Positions 46,824 through 57,941 of a stretch of DNA of 64,000 bases are shown one piece after another. Position 1 is the stretch's first letter, and every line of letters starts with the position of its first letter. The translations under genes and the position numbers were made by a program. The DNA comes from Cladobotryum mycophilum (taxonomy: Eukaryota; Ascomycota; Sordariomycetes; Hypocreales; Hypocreaceae), in assembly GCA_036429605.1 (NCBI GenBank), contig CM071589.1, positions 744,001 through 808,000 on the forward strand, written 5' to 3'. Under the pieces are notes generated by a model. It had not been told where the DNA came from, ran no database searches, and saw only the letters and a list, made by a program, of their open reading frames with translations.

Positions 46824-48342
46824 GTTTTACGGCCGAAAAAACACTTTTTACACACTTGACGCAGAGCTTTTCCTTTTACACAGTTTTAGACTACCTTTTA
46901 TGGTTTACTGGCGACAACAAAATTTTCCTTTTGACAGTCCTTTTTTTTTTTTTTTAGTACTAATCGAATATGGCGAGGCGTTTCTTTTTTTCTTTCTGTA
47001 TCATCTATCACTTGGATGAGCACTTTGGGAGGCAACTTTGTATTCTGTTCAAGGTAACATGGGACGTTTTTGGGAGGGGGCGGCCGGCGGCATGGGATTT
47101 TGGATTTTGGATTTTTGGGCGAATTGTCAGAAAAGAGAAAAATGTTGTATTTGGGCTATGCGTAGTTTCTGTTTTTTGGACTCTGAAGGAGGGTGTTTTT
47201 GTGTATGTGTGTTTGTGTGTGTATGTGTGTAGTATAACTAGCATAGCCCGATGGCTTTATCTGATATGTTTTTTTCTCTCGAATAAATACCATGGCGTTT
47301 TGATGACACGATAGTTGCTTAGAGGTGGGTGTATGATATGATATGATGTGCATATTATATGAATGAATAGAGGCGGGTTATGAGTGGATTGTAAGTGGGC
47401 TTTGATGGGGATGTGTTCTCCAGAATTCTTTTGTATCACATGTGCTTTTGTGGTGTGTGATTATTGGCTGGGGTTTGGGTTTATCATATGCAAAGCTGTC
47501 GATCAGTAGCTGCGCTGTTGATCTTTGTGCGTCATGTTGTTTGAAGCCATCGTCATGCCCTTGAATAGCACAGCTCCCGCGCCCTTTCCCCCTGCATCTC
47601 ATTCCTCATTCCTCATCCTCTAGCCAGACAAGCTTCTTATCAAACCTGTCCCCCCCCTATCCAACTGCATTGAATTTCCGTTCTTAGCTTCTTCTTGTCC
47701 CACAATTAGAACAGCTAATGAGCCGTGTTCTCCACCATGTTATCAAGGCATTATGCACCTACCCGACGCGAGGTTCTGTTCTCAACCGGTGGAGGGGAAT
47801 CGGGGAAACTCATCCTTGCAGATCTTCCTATAGTTTTTTTCGTTGTTGTTTTCTCTTTCCTTGGAACGAAAGCTCCGTTGATCTGGCTTAGGATGTAATG
47901 CTTCTCTGTTCCCTTTGTGATTTGAAAGGTTGAGGCCCGGATTCGATTTCCAAACGGTGTGAAGTTTTGTTTTCTTACCGCATCATGCTTTTAGAAACGT
48001 TGACGCGGGTTCTCAGAAAGGTTGGTGGCAAATATAGCAATTAAAAGTGAGAATATCATGAAGACGTCGGCTTTGTGGACGGCGTAGAATGGCAGAGACT
48101 CTCGCATCAAATCACGAGATTGATAGAACGTGAGCAAAGAACATTGAATCTATACGCTATGTGGATATATAAAGCCATGACATCTATGTTCATCCCCATC
48201 CATACATACAACATACAACTTACAACAGACATCCCACTGATTTTGTTGAAAAGGTCCCCAAAAAATAAAACTCCTTTTTTTATAGACCACCTCCATACTC
48301 AAAAAACTCCTGACAAAAGACCTCCCTCTCTTATTGAGTAGA
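46824..48342. other. Intergenic, convergent 3' region
   Basis: 1.5 kb between the convergent regulator (+) and chorismate synthase (-). T-rich tracts (46940-46958) and a GTGT-rich stretch (about 47195-47230) are seen. No gene supported. Confidence 0.55.
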
Positions 48343-49664
48343 TTAGGTAGACTTGTGCATTTGTAGGTGCATCTGTCTCGCGTGCTGTGCCATGACGGCA
48401 TCGGCAATCACCAATGCGGCCATGCCCTCGACAATGGGGACTGCACGAGGTACGACGCAAGGGTCGTGACGGCCCTTGGCAGCGAGAACACCCTCGCCGG
48501 AAGCATCGTATTTTGCGGTAGTCTGGTCCTGCCCAATAGTGGCGGGGGGCTTGAAGGCGACGCGGAAGAAGATGGGCATGCCGTTGGAGATGCCGCCCTG
48601 GATACCACCCGAGTGGTTCGTCTTGGTAACAAGACGGGATCGGGGGATGCCGAGCTTCTGCTCTGCGGCCGAGACGGCCTCCTCGGCAGCGGGGGCAAAG
48701 GGATCGTTGTGCCTTGAGCCGTTCATCTCTGCGCCAAGGAAACCGGAGCCAATCTCGAAGCCCTTGACGGCGGGGATGGACATCATGGCGTGCCCGAGCG
48801 TGGCCTCGAGCTTGTCGAAGCAGGGCTCTCCCAACCCCCGGGTGCGTTGCGGATGACGCAGGTTACGGTGCCGCCGGTGCTGTCTTCCTGATCTTTGAGC
48901 TCGGCGATGCGGTCCTCCATGCGCTTGTTGGTCTCGGGGTGGGGGCATCTCACGGGCAGGAAAGCGTCGACCTGCTCGCGGGTGATTGTGTTTGCGAGGC
49001 TAAGAAAGACGGGGTCCTCGCTCATGGCATCGGTATCGCCAAAGAGCTTGATGCTGCCGACCGAGGATACGAAGGCGATGATTTCAACGCCATAGGCTTC
49101 GCGGAGCCACTTCTCCGCCACGGCACCGGCGGCGACACGGCCAATGGTCTCGCGGGCGCTGCTACGACCTCCGCCGGAGCTGGCCTTGATGCCGTATTTC
49201 TCGAGGTAGGTCCAGTCCGCATGGCTGGGGCGGGGATACAGGTCGATGGTCTTGTTGCCGTAGTCCTTGGGACGCTGGTCTTCGTTAGGGACGGTGAGGA
49301 GGATGGGGGTTCCGAGGTGCGACCGAACTCGGTGCCGGAGTGGATTGTGACGCGGTCCTTTTCGTCTCGAGCGGTGGTGATGGAGGACTGGCCTGGGCGA
49401 CAGCGGCTCAGCTAGGGTTGGATGTCGTCTTCGGTGAGGGCGAGGTTGGGAGGGCAGTTTTCGATGATGCAGGAGACGGATTTGCCGTGGGATTCACCCG
49501 CGCTGTTGGAGATGGTCAGCTAAGAGAAAAGTTTTGAGGCTGGCGATGAAGCAAATGGGACGGGGTAGAGGGGATTGGGCTTCAATGGCTTTTGCGGCAG
49601 ATGGAATGGGAGCGGATTGGATGACATACGTGGTAACACGGAAATACTGGCCAAAAGAGGACAT
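48343..49664 (-). CDS. Chorismate synthase, with one in-frame stop and two frame slips
   Basis: The enzyme converts 5-enolpyruvylshikimate-3-phosphate to chorismate, the last shared step to aromatic amino acids, using reduced FMN. Exon 1 (49664-49630) encodes MSSFGQYFRVTT; the intron 49503-49629 has a GTATGT donor; exon 2 runs 49502-48343. Conserved blocks are all recognisable: GESHGKS, RPGQSS, ASSGGGRSSARETIGRVAAG, EIGSGF, HNDPF and KTNHSGGIQGGISNG. Three defects appear. A TAG at 49414-49412 stands where the family has Gln. One base is missing near 49311-49322, between the GTEFG block and the following GTPI block. One base is missing near 48835-48842, in the RNAP/GLGEP region. With two bases added the total is a multiple of three (about 398 residues, normal). 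Two usually conserved sites also look changed: Ala where fungi have Tyr before GESH, and Cys in the usual RRRPG. Either the assembly is faulty here or this is a decayed copy. Confidence 0.88.
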
Positions 49665-50181
49665 GATGATGACAATTGAGGGGAATTGTAGTGGTGATTG
49701 TCAATGAAAAAGTAAAGGATGGAGGAGAAGGGAGAAGAAGAAAGTGGGAGACGGTGAGTTGACTTTGAAAGGGTCCAAATGGTTTGGATTGGATTGGATT
49801 GGATTGGATTGGATTGGATTGGGATGATGACAATCCGATCTCGGTCAAGGTATGACTTGGCAATCTAAAATTTCAAGACACCCGCCCATTTGGCGTTTGT
49901 CTGTCTTTGGCGGGGGAGCCCTGGAGTCACTACCAGTTCAGGAACGGGCTCATATCGGCGAGGTGAGTTTAGGTACATAGCATTCACCTACCCGGTAGCT
50001 TGACGGCGTAAAGTGGGCTTGTGGGCCTGTTATCTCAGAACGGCTGTCGGTTCTAGATTCTTTCTTCACCCATGGATCTTCATCTTCGTCCACGTTCAAC
50101 ACTTGTTTAGATGAGCCATGGTAATTGTATTCTTAATTCTTTTTCAATTTCTAGCATGATATAGCCGTTGGTTTCTTTTCA
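49665..50181. promoter_or_regulatory. Divergent promoter of chorismate synthase and lipoyltransferase
   Basis: 517 bp between the two start codons. A tract of seven GGATT units (49786-49820) lies 122 bp upstream of the chorismate synthase ATG. No TATA box is evident. Shared control is possible only by geometry. Confidence 0.5.
49786..49820. repeat. GGATT pentanucleotide repeat, seven units
   Basis: Seven perfect GGATT units in the divergent promoter. On the - strand this reads AATCC. Confidence 0.9.
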
Positions 50182-51427
50182 ATGTTCAAGCGCCTGTCTA
50201 TGCAGAGTCGACTGCGGCCCTTTCAGTCCCTCACCCGTGTCATCCCCGGATCGTCATTCTCTACTGAAGCAGCCTCTCATCCTGCAAACAAGATCCAGGT
50301 CTACATATCAAAATCCAGAGATCCCTTTCTCAACCTCTCTGTCGAGCACCAACTCTTACAAGTCACACCGCCAGACTCCACCATTCTCACCCTCTACACC
50401 AACTCGCCCAGCGTCATCTTTGGGAGGAACCAAAACCCCTGGCTCGAGGTCAACCTCTCTCGCTTGGCGCAAATCTCACAGTCCCCGATCAGCGTAGGAT
50501 GGACGGATGAACCTATCCAGTTGGTGAGGAGGCGCTCTGGCGGTGGCACCGTCTTTCACGACATTGGCAACGTCAACTTCAGCGTCATCTGCCCCCCTGC
50601 TGCATTTGACCGCAACAAGCATGCCGAAATGGTTGTGCGCGCACTGAGTGCTCTGGGTAGACCAAACACACGTGTCAACGAACGCCACGACATTGTCATT
50701 GATGCACCTTCAACGGCCGATAAGGGCACCTTTAAAGTGTCAGGCTCGGCCTATAAACTGACCCGCCTGCGCTCCCTGCACCACGGCACATGTCTTTTGC
50801 GGAGCCCCAACTTGACAAACATATCCGGGCTCCTACGATCGCCCGCCGAGGGCTTTATCAAGGCGCGGGGTGTAGACAGTGTCCGCAGTCCGGTCAGAAA
50901 TGTGGACCTGGACAATGCGGACTTTGAGGCGGCCGTTGTCGACGAGTTTAAGCAAATGTACGGTGACTTTCAAATACACCAAGAGTTTGACGATACAGCT
51001 CTGGAGACGGAGAAGATAGCACAGGGGTATCGAGAGCTCAAGTCCAGAAGCTGGATATACGGGCAAACACCACGATTTACCTTTAGCACACATCCCACCG
51101 AGGAAGACCCTCGACCGCGCTCAGATCTACCGTTCAGTGCAAGTCCATGCTCATTCGCCTCTCGATGATCTTGTGCTAACTGACAGACACTAGTTGAACC
51201 TCAATTTCATGGCAAGACATGGTCTTATAGAACAGGTGTCCATAAAAGAGGGGTCCACCTCCTCGCCTGCGCAGGTACTGGACGTATCGGCATTTGAGAA
51301 TAAAGTACTGCATGATGTACATGACTGGGCCTCACCGCTTGCACACGCTGGCCTGAGTAGCGGCGATGCTGACCAGATCGGCCTATGGTTGAACCGGGTT
51401 CTCGGAACGGAATTCACGACGAGGTAG
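50182..51427 (+). CDS. Mitochondrial lipoyltransferase / lipoate-protein ligase A-like
   Basis: Attaches or transfers lipoyl groups to E2 and glycine-cleavage H proteins in mitochondria. Exons are 50182-51138 and 51194-51427, 396 residues in total. The N-terminus (MFKRLSMQSRLRPFQSLTR) is basic and Ser-rich, like a mitochondrial presequence. The diagnostic RRRSGGGTVFHD motif is at about residues 117-128 and the Lys-containing KVSGSAYK at about 184-191. The intron appears to be of the rare GC-AG type (GCAAGT donor at 51139, CTAAC branch point at about 51176, TAG acceptor ending 51193). GT donors nearby give the wrong frame for the conserved C-terminal ARHGLIEQ block. It resembles yeast Aim22. 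The gene is intact, with no frame slip. Confidence 0.88.
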
Positions 51428-51737
51428 ATAATGTCTTTGCTGTCACATATCCATTTTGGGTGTCTTGCATATTGAGTTGGGTCATTAAAGCGGCGTGCGA
51501 TGAAGCTGGTGTCCTCTCACGTTTGCCTCTACTATTTGACAGGCGAATGATTAAGTACCAAGGCTTTAAACATGATGAAGGAGTAATATGGATGATGAGG
51601 TATTATCTGACGATGAGATGATAAATCTTTGATTGATGAAATATGACCATTTGGTTGAACATTCCCGCATAGAAACTAATCAACCTCACGCGTTGGACAT
51701 TCCATTTACAAGAAAAAGCGTCAACAAAAATGGATAA
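51428..51737. other. Spacer before tRNA-Glu
   Basis: 310 bp downstream of the lipoyltransferase and upstream of the tRNA; no feature seen. Confidence 0.5.
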
Positions 51738-51825
51738 TCCGATATGGTGTAGTGGCTAACATCGCTCGCTCTCAACTTCTGGTTGAAGATCCGAGCAGCC
51801 CGGGGTTCGATTCCCCGTATCGGAG
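51738..51825 (+). tRNA. tRNA-Glu (anticodon CTC) with 16-nt intron
   Basis: The acceptor stem TCCGATA pairs with TATCGGA, followed by G as the discriminator base at 51825. The D-arm is GGTGTAGTGGCTAACAT-like, and the T-arm CGGGGTTCGATTCCCCG is perfect. The anticodon stem is GCTCG (51764-51768) with CGAGC (51792-51796). Anticodon CTC lies at 51771-51773. A 16-nt intron (51775-51790) sits one base after the anticodon, the canonical place for eukaryotic tRNA introns. An internal promoter is expected from the A- and B-box sequences. Confidence 0.95.
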
Positions 51826-53294
51826 AAGTTGTGCAGTATTCTTTTTTCTTTCTTCTCTTCTTCTTTTTTCTTTCTCCTTTCTTCTTCTTCTTCTTCTTCT
51901 TCTTCTTTTTGTATTCACTCTTCTTTCTTCCCGTGTCTTGTTCTTAGAATGGAAACAGCAAGTGAAGCATCCATTCATGGGCAATTCTCAGAAAATGGGA
52001 CGAGGGGTTCTGTGTAAGACGGATGTGGAGGAGGTGGTCCATTCACACCCAACATGAGGGGCAACTGTACGCCCTGGACTGAGTGAGTAGGGAACAGATG
52101 CAGAGCCACACAACGAAACAAAAGATTTGACTACTTTTCTTTTCTTTTGTTCGCCTGTCCGCATCTTCTCCTTCCTATCCATATCAATGTGCAGTGTGCC
52201 TCTGATCAATAGGAAGCTCGGGGTTGACCAGACCGCCATACAAAGTCCACACCTGGTGCAGCATCATGTCAAGTATTCAGGCAACAGACATCCTACGATA
52301 AGATGCATCCATGCCCATTCAAGCAAACGCAAGTTGCCCAATCTGATGAAAATCAAATAGTTAAAAATATCTCCTCTTCGGGAAAATTTTGCTGTCAAAG
52401 TACCGCAACCCGTCCCCCGCAAGTCCATGCAAGGGTCGTTCCAATCGAGTGCAAGCAGGATAAACAGGTCATCACACCACTGAACAAACAAAAAGATTAC
52501 TATTCAGAATACGTGTAAGCGAGGAGGGAATCAAATGGGGTTTTTTTTGGGTTTCTTTCTTTTTTTGTTTCCTGCATGATTTCATCTATTTGGGTCAAAA
52601 GGCTTTTGTCTTACCGGGTCATTTTTTGTGGCCAATGCCTAATGCGGTGTCTGCTTGGGGTTGCGGATTTCCGCCGTGCGTCTTGACACTTGGCTACCTA
52701 TGGAAGGGGAGGAGGGGTTGATATGGACGCCTCTCGTGTGGTTCAGAGACGTGTGCGAGAGTGAGAGCAAGACACACACACATAGAGACAGAGACAGAGA
52801 CGGAGAGTGCATGTCTCAGCTCGTTTAGATGCGGACTCGGACGGAAAAAGAAGAAGAAGCATAATGGAAAAAGGCGGTATTGACAAGGGCGGACTGCAGA
52901 GCCTTTTGCTTCCCGTTCTGCAAGAGGCGGGCGCCTGTCTGCAAGATTGTGGAGCACTGGCAGCTTAATCGTGAGCTTTGGATGGACGGGAATGTCTCGT
53001 TTCATGGAGAAGGATGCGAGTGTTTCTGAGGTAGGCTTGGTTTGGCGTAGCTTTGCATGCATCTTGGGAGTAGTAGTATTATCTGTCATCAAGCGATACC
53101 ACCAGGTAGGTATTGAGTATGGTCAAGAGTTGCGCCCTAATGGTAACAGGAGATAAATAGAGGGAGATATGGCCTCTCAAGAGGATGGCTGTGCGGTAGA
53201 CATTTTGGTCTAGATTTTTCTTGTGACCCTTTGTCATAATTCTTTGCAATATACTAGGTAATAACTATCGATATATACATCTACGGTGAACAAC
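51826..53294. other. Intergenic with TTC repeat
   Basis: 1.47 kb. A TTC/TTTC repeat at about 51841-51910 begins just after the tRNA. A GAGACA-type repeat lies near 52780-52805. Frames such as 52694-53092 (-) have no domain. No gene supported. Confidence 0.5.
51842..51847 (+). terminator. RNA polymerase III T-run terminator
   Basis: Six T residues 16 bp after the tRNA end, followed by a long TTC-rich tract (to about 51910). Confidence 0.75.
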
Positions 53295-54953
53295 ATGGCA
53301 GCAGACGCAGCAGCCATCGCAGCACAGCAGGTATGCCCTGATTAGGTAGTGAAACATGAGCATCATGATGGAACCAAGTTACTCATCAGATTTCCCCCTC
53401 GTCCCAACAGCGCGATACCCTCATCGCCGCAGGTCTCAGAGACCTCCTCATCTTCCCGGAGCACGACTCCTACGAGCCCAGCATCAACACGTGGTGGGCC
53501 ATCAGCGCTCGCTTACGCCCCGGCTGCATCTTTCAGCCCCGCTCCACCGAGGACGTCTCCAGGGCCGTTCGTGCGCTCGCCGATCTGGGCGTCGGCCAGT
53601 TCTCCATCCGCAGCGGCGGTCACATGAACTGGCCCGGGTCCAACAACGTGGATGACGGCGTTGCCTTTGATCTGACGCATCTGAATAGCGTCACGTACGA
53701 CCCGGAGACCAAGCTTGCGTCCCTCGGCCCTGGAAGGAGATGGAGGCAGGTATATGAGACGCTCGAGCCTGCGGGCGTAATGGTAGCCGGTGGTCGTGAG
53801 GCCAATGTTGGTGTTGGCGGATTTCTTGTGGGAGGTGGTGTGTCCTGGTACTCTCTTACCCAGGGTCTGGGGTGCGATACTGTTGTCAACGTCGAGATCG
53901 TCCTGGCTGATGGCTCCATTATCAACGCTAATGCGGCCGAGCATGCAGATCTCTGGAAGGCCACCAGGGGCGGCTCGACCAACTTTGGCATCATCACCCG
54001 CTTCGACCTGGCAACGTTCCCGGCCAAGCACGTCTGGGGAGGCGCGCGCGTCTCAGACTTTTCCAACCCGGCCGCCGTTGCCACTACATTTTCCAACTTT
54101 ATGGAGAGCTACGGTTCACATCCCAATGACGTCTTGCTCCTGGACGTCTCTTACGGCTCGTCAATGCCTGGTACACTACCGGGTTATTCCGTGACACAGC
54201 TACTCACCAATATAGATGGTGTAGAGGACTCTCCAGCATTCAACGAGGTGTTGAAGATCCCGGCATCGTATAGCAATATTGGGAAGAAACCCATTAGTCA
54301 GTATTCTGAGGAGCTAACCACTCCCTGCGATGGGCGGTGTGTTCTTTTCTCTCTCTCTCTATGTTGCTTTCTTTATAATATTACTTTCACATGTTCAGTG
54401 CCGTCTACTTAGGAATCGGCCAACGTTTTTTGGGCACTGACTGACGCTTGACAGAGCCGTGTACTACACTTTCACCATAAAGAACGACTTTCGAGTCCTG
54501 CAAAAGTTCTACGACGTGTTTAAGTCGCTCATCACGAAGCTCCTGACGCTACTGCCACCTGCCAATGTCCGGGGCGATGCCGTGGCCCAGCCTCTTGCAA
54601 AGCTGTTTGGAGATGCCAGCGCGCGAAACGGCGGCAACATGACAGGTATTGACTCCATCGACGGCGAGGCCGATCTCATGTTGTTCTACCTGATGGCCCA
54701 GAATACCGACCACATGCCCATTCTGCACCGCGAGATCAAGGCTGCTGGGGAAGAGGTAGAGGAGTTTGCAAGGTCCTTGAATTTTTTGCTTCCGTTCAAG
54801 TACCTCAACTATGCGGAGGGGACGCAGGATGTGCTCGCGGGGTACGGCCAGAAGAATGTGGACTTTATGCGCGAGGTTGCCCTGAAGTATGACCCAACGG
54901 GCGTGTTCCAGCGGATGGTGCCTGGGGGTTGGAAGATTTCGAAGGTTGAGTAA
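53295..54953 (+). CDS. FAD-linked oxidase, berberine-bridge/PCMH type, apparently not secreted
   Basis: Exons 53295-53330 (12 codons), 53411-54336 and 54455-54953; introns have GTATGC and GTGTGT donors. Total 1461 nt, 486 residues. The PCMH FAD-binding domain covers about residues 38-215, with RSGGHMNW (around residue 83) carrying the His that usually bonds FAD covalently, and the GVGGFLVGGGVSW block. The BBE-like C-terminal segment (YLNYAEGTQDVLAGYGQ) precedes KYDPTGVFQR. The N-terminus MAADAAAIAAQQ is not a signal peptide, unlike many fungal BBE enzymes, so an intracellular enzyme is inferred. Such enzymes oxidise sugars, alcohols or secondary-metabolite intermediates. The gene is intact, in contrast to other genes with slips. 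Substrate unknown. Confidence 0.87.
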
Positions 54954-56848
54954 AGCTGATAATTAGTGCAAGTGCAAGTAAATGCTCATCAAAGATGAAT
55001 GTCTTATCCAATCGAGTGTGATGTACATGCCGTGGGAATTGCCTAATTCAGTGATGATGATGACTGTTCTCAGCAATAGACATCATTCATATTTCGCTTG
55101 CATGCAATGCCCGATATCTTCTGCCAGCCCCCATCACAGTCGAGACATGAGAGATGTATTCCTTTCTGTATCTGGCGATTCGTGACAGAGTGGAGGCAGC
55201 ACGGCCGGTTGATCGCACGGATGAGAGACAGACAAGGGGTTTGAATGAATGTAATCAAAAAAATGTAATTAAAGCTCAACCGCCAGTTCACTTAGCACAG
55301 CTAATGCGGCCCGTTCCGTTTCCATTTTGTTGACAACGCTCTCTCCTGATTCAGACTTCACACCGACCCGACCTGATGTTTCTGGGACAAGTACTTGTAC
55401 TCCGTACAAATATGACACAAACGATGGGGGGCCAAGGATTACTGATCGCGATTTCTTGGGTGGAGATTCTTTTAATTATCAGATCGACTCCTAGATCTTG
55501 GCGCTCTTAATTGGATGAACGCACCAGGTTAAAGCATGGCTCGTGTTCTCCTTTGCTATAACCATGTATAATGACTCATTAACGTTTGTGCGGGCGTTCC
55601 CCTGCGTTCATTACCCAGGTACTGAGGCCTGATCCTTCAGCCTTACTCCAAGTAAAGCAACGGTTTGATAGGGAATTAACAAGTCCCGGGCACGCATGAC
55701 CCCAGCGGAAATCTCACATGATCGCCATTGAAATGCTGAGAGCCTTGGACTGTTCGGATAACGGTGCGGCATTTGCGACATTGCGGTCTTCGTAGGAGCT
55801 GCGGAAGTCGGGATGTCTAACCGGCAATCTTTTCCTCTCTCTCCCTTCTACCTATAGTGTGCAATGGTCTGCGGCTCGAGGCGAATTGGTTTCCTAGTCT
55901 GGGTTTTGGCCCAGTGAAACATCCGCCTTCTTCCGCCCCGGTCTTTTGCCCTTTGGGAGCATACGGACATGTGGTATGTGGGGTAATTCCCGTACATGAC
56001 GGTTTGCTACGGAATACTCAATTCGACTACCGAGAGCGAGAGCGAGAGCTCAGGCTGTAGCTTGCGAGACGCTCTGGCAAGCCCACCAGGGTGATCGTGT
56101 CCGTGGCAACGCTTCACGCGGCTATCATGGCTGATTTATTATTTGATAGCCGGGTTTCCATGTCTATCCCGTGGACCCGAATCCCGGTGAGTGGTGCATA
56201 TGACTCGCATGTAACCCCCCCCCTTCAGCTCCTCGGGTACACGCAGGGCTGTATTTTCAAAAGAAACCCGCAAACCAAAGCAAACGATCCGATTGGATTC
56301 GAGGACTGGGGAAGCTAAGATTGGGGAGGGCATTTTATCATTACTGAACACGGCCTGACTGGTTGAATCGTATCTGCATTCTAGGTTGGTGAGACTGGCC
56401 GCCCGCTCATCCACACACTTCCCTATTTGGAGTGTGTGGCGTGCAGACGAGGCACGACCAAATAGCCAACCGCGGTCTATATTCAATAGGAGATATGAAT
56501 TTGTATGCTCGAATAGGGGAGAACGTGCGATCGGGTCAATTCTTTTGACGGCGGCGTCATGTAAACATCCCCCACGATGAACCGCTAGCATGGCTCGATG
56601 TGATCAGAAACGGGCGTCATGAGCAGTTATGGCACAGTTGGTGCACATTCCAAATTAGTGTTGGATGTTGAAGATGGATGAGGTTGTCGTAAAATATAAA
56701 TTAGAGTATTATTTCTCAAGTCCAAAGATATCTCGACATCCCAATCATCATCCCACAACTCCAAGAACCTTTTAGTCTTCTACAGAGTCTAATAATCTTC
56801 ACTTCTCATTAATATCCTTATTTCCCAAATTCTCATCAGACCGAAAGG
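54954..56848. other. Intergenic, no gene supported
   Basis: 1.9 kb. TACTCCGTAC occurs near 55398. The frame at 56139-56591 (-, 150 codons) has no domain and is treated as chance. The last 150 bp are AT-rich and probably the promoter of the next gene. Confidence 0.5.
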
Positions 56849-57941
56849 ATGGCACGAGTGAGCGGCTGCCACCTGGTCGGAAGCGTTCCCCTCGAGGACA
56901 CTGAGACTGTGTTCTGCCGGTGCATTGGCAAACTGTCTGGTCGCCTTGGAAGCATACCCGATGGAGAGACGGGCAGCAGAACCATGTTTACGCAGTTCCA
57001 GCGAGCTTTCTTCCCTCAGGTGATGCTGAGGGAGAGTCGTGGTCCGGACTTTGAGACTTACACGGAGGATGAGATCGCAGCTGGGATCAGGCTTCTTGAA
57101 GAAAACAGCCACCTCCCCACAGGCTACGAAGATGCCGCAATCACGAGCTACAACAAGTTCAAGAAACTTCAGAACGAGGGCACGATACCAAACGGCATCA
57201 AGTTTCAGGTCTGCCTGCCCACGATTGCCAACGTTGTTGGAGTCATGGTCAAGAGCCCATTCCAGGCAAGGGTCGAGCCCATCTACGAAAGGGCCTTATT
57301 CCGTTCTCTGAGAGCGATCCAAGATTCCATCCCACATGAGGACTTGGCGATTCAGATTGACATGGGTATGGACCTGTCTTTCTGGGAGGACCTGTTCCTC
57401 AAGCCTTGGTTTCAAGATCGGAACTATGTGGTAGAGTACATTGTGCGAATGATTGGGCAGGTGGCATACGATGTAGAGCTAGGCCTGCACTTTTGCTACG
57501 GTATGTGTTCTGGAGAGACAATGTGTGGACTTTGACTAACTCCAAGTAGGCGACATCAACCATCAGCATTACACCGAGCCCGAATCGCTCGCCTCCGTCG
57601 TGGACATTGGCCAGCGCGTCATGAGCCGCAGCCCTCACAAGATCAGCTGGGCTCACTTCCCCGTGCCCGTCAGCGCCATGGACAGGCTCGATACCTACTA
57701 CGCGCCCCTCGCGACGATCAAGTCGGAGCTGGAGAAGCACAAGACGAAGCTGTACCTGGGAGTGGTGCAGTACAACGACCTCCCAGGGACGGAGAAGAGG
57801 ATCGAGGCGGCGAGCCGGGTGGTTAGCGACTTTGGGGTGGCGGCCGAGTGCGGGTTTGGGAGGACGCCGGTGGAGGAGATTGATAATATTTTGGAGATTA
57901 TGAAGAGTGTGTCGACGCCTTTGGAGAGGAATAAGTTGTAG
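56849..57941 (+). CDS. UROD/MetE-like TIM-barrel protein, fungal family of unknown function
   Basis: Exons 56849-57500 and 57550-57941, intron 57501-57549 (49 bp, GTATGT donor, TGACTAACT branch). Spliced length is 1044 nt, 347 residues. The fold family is suggested by GSVPLEDTE and GSIPDGETGSR near the N-terminus, the central LPTIANVVG and IQIDMGMDLSFWED, and C-terminal segments such as YLGVVQYNDLPGTEKRIE and VAAECGFGR, which resemble cobalamin-independent methionine synthase and uroporphyrinogen decarboxylase barrels. The zinc-binding Cys/His pattern of true MetE is incomplete: ECGFGR is present, but no convincing upstream HxC is seen. Catalytic activity is uncertain. No signal peptide; probably cytosolic. 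The FAD oxidase lies 1.9 kb upstream on the same strand. Confidence 0.72.

Noticed and set aside
56139..56591. 150-codon - frame
   Set aside because: No recognisable motif; isolated; treated as chance.
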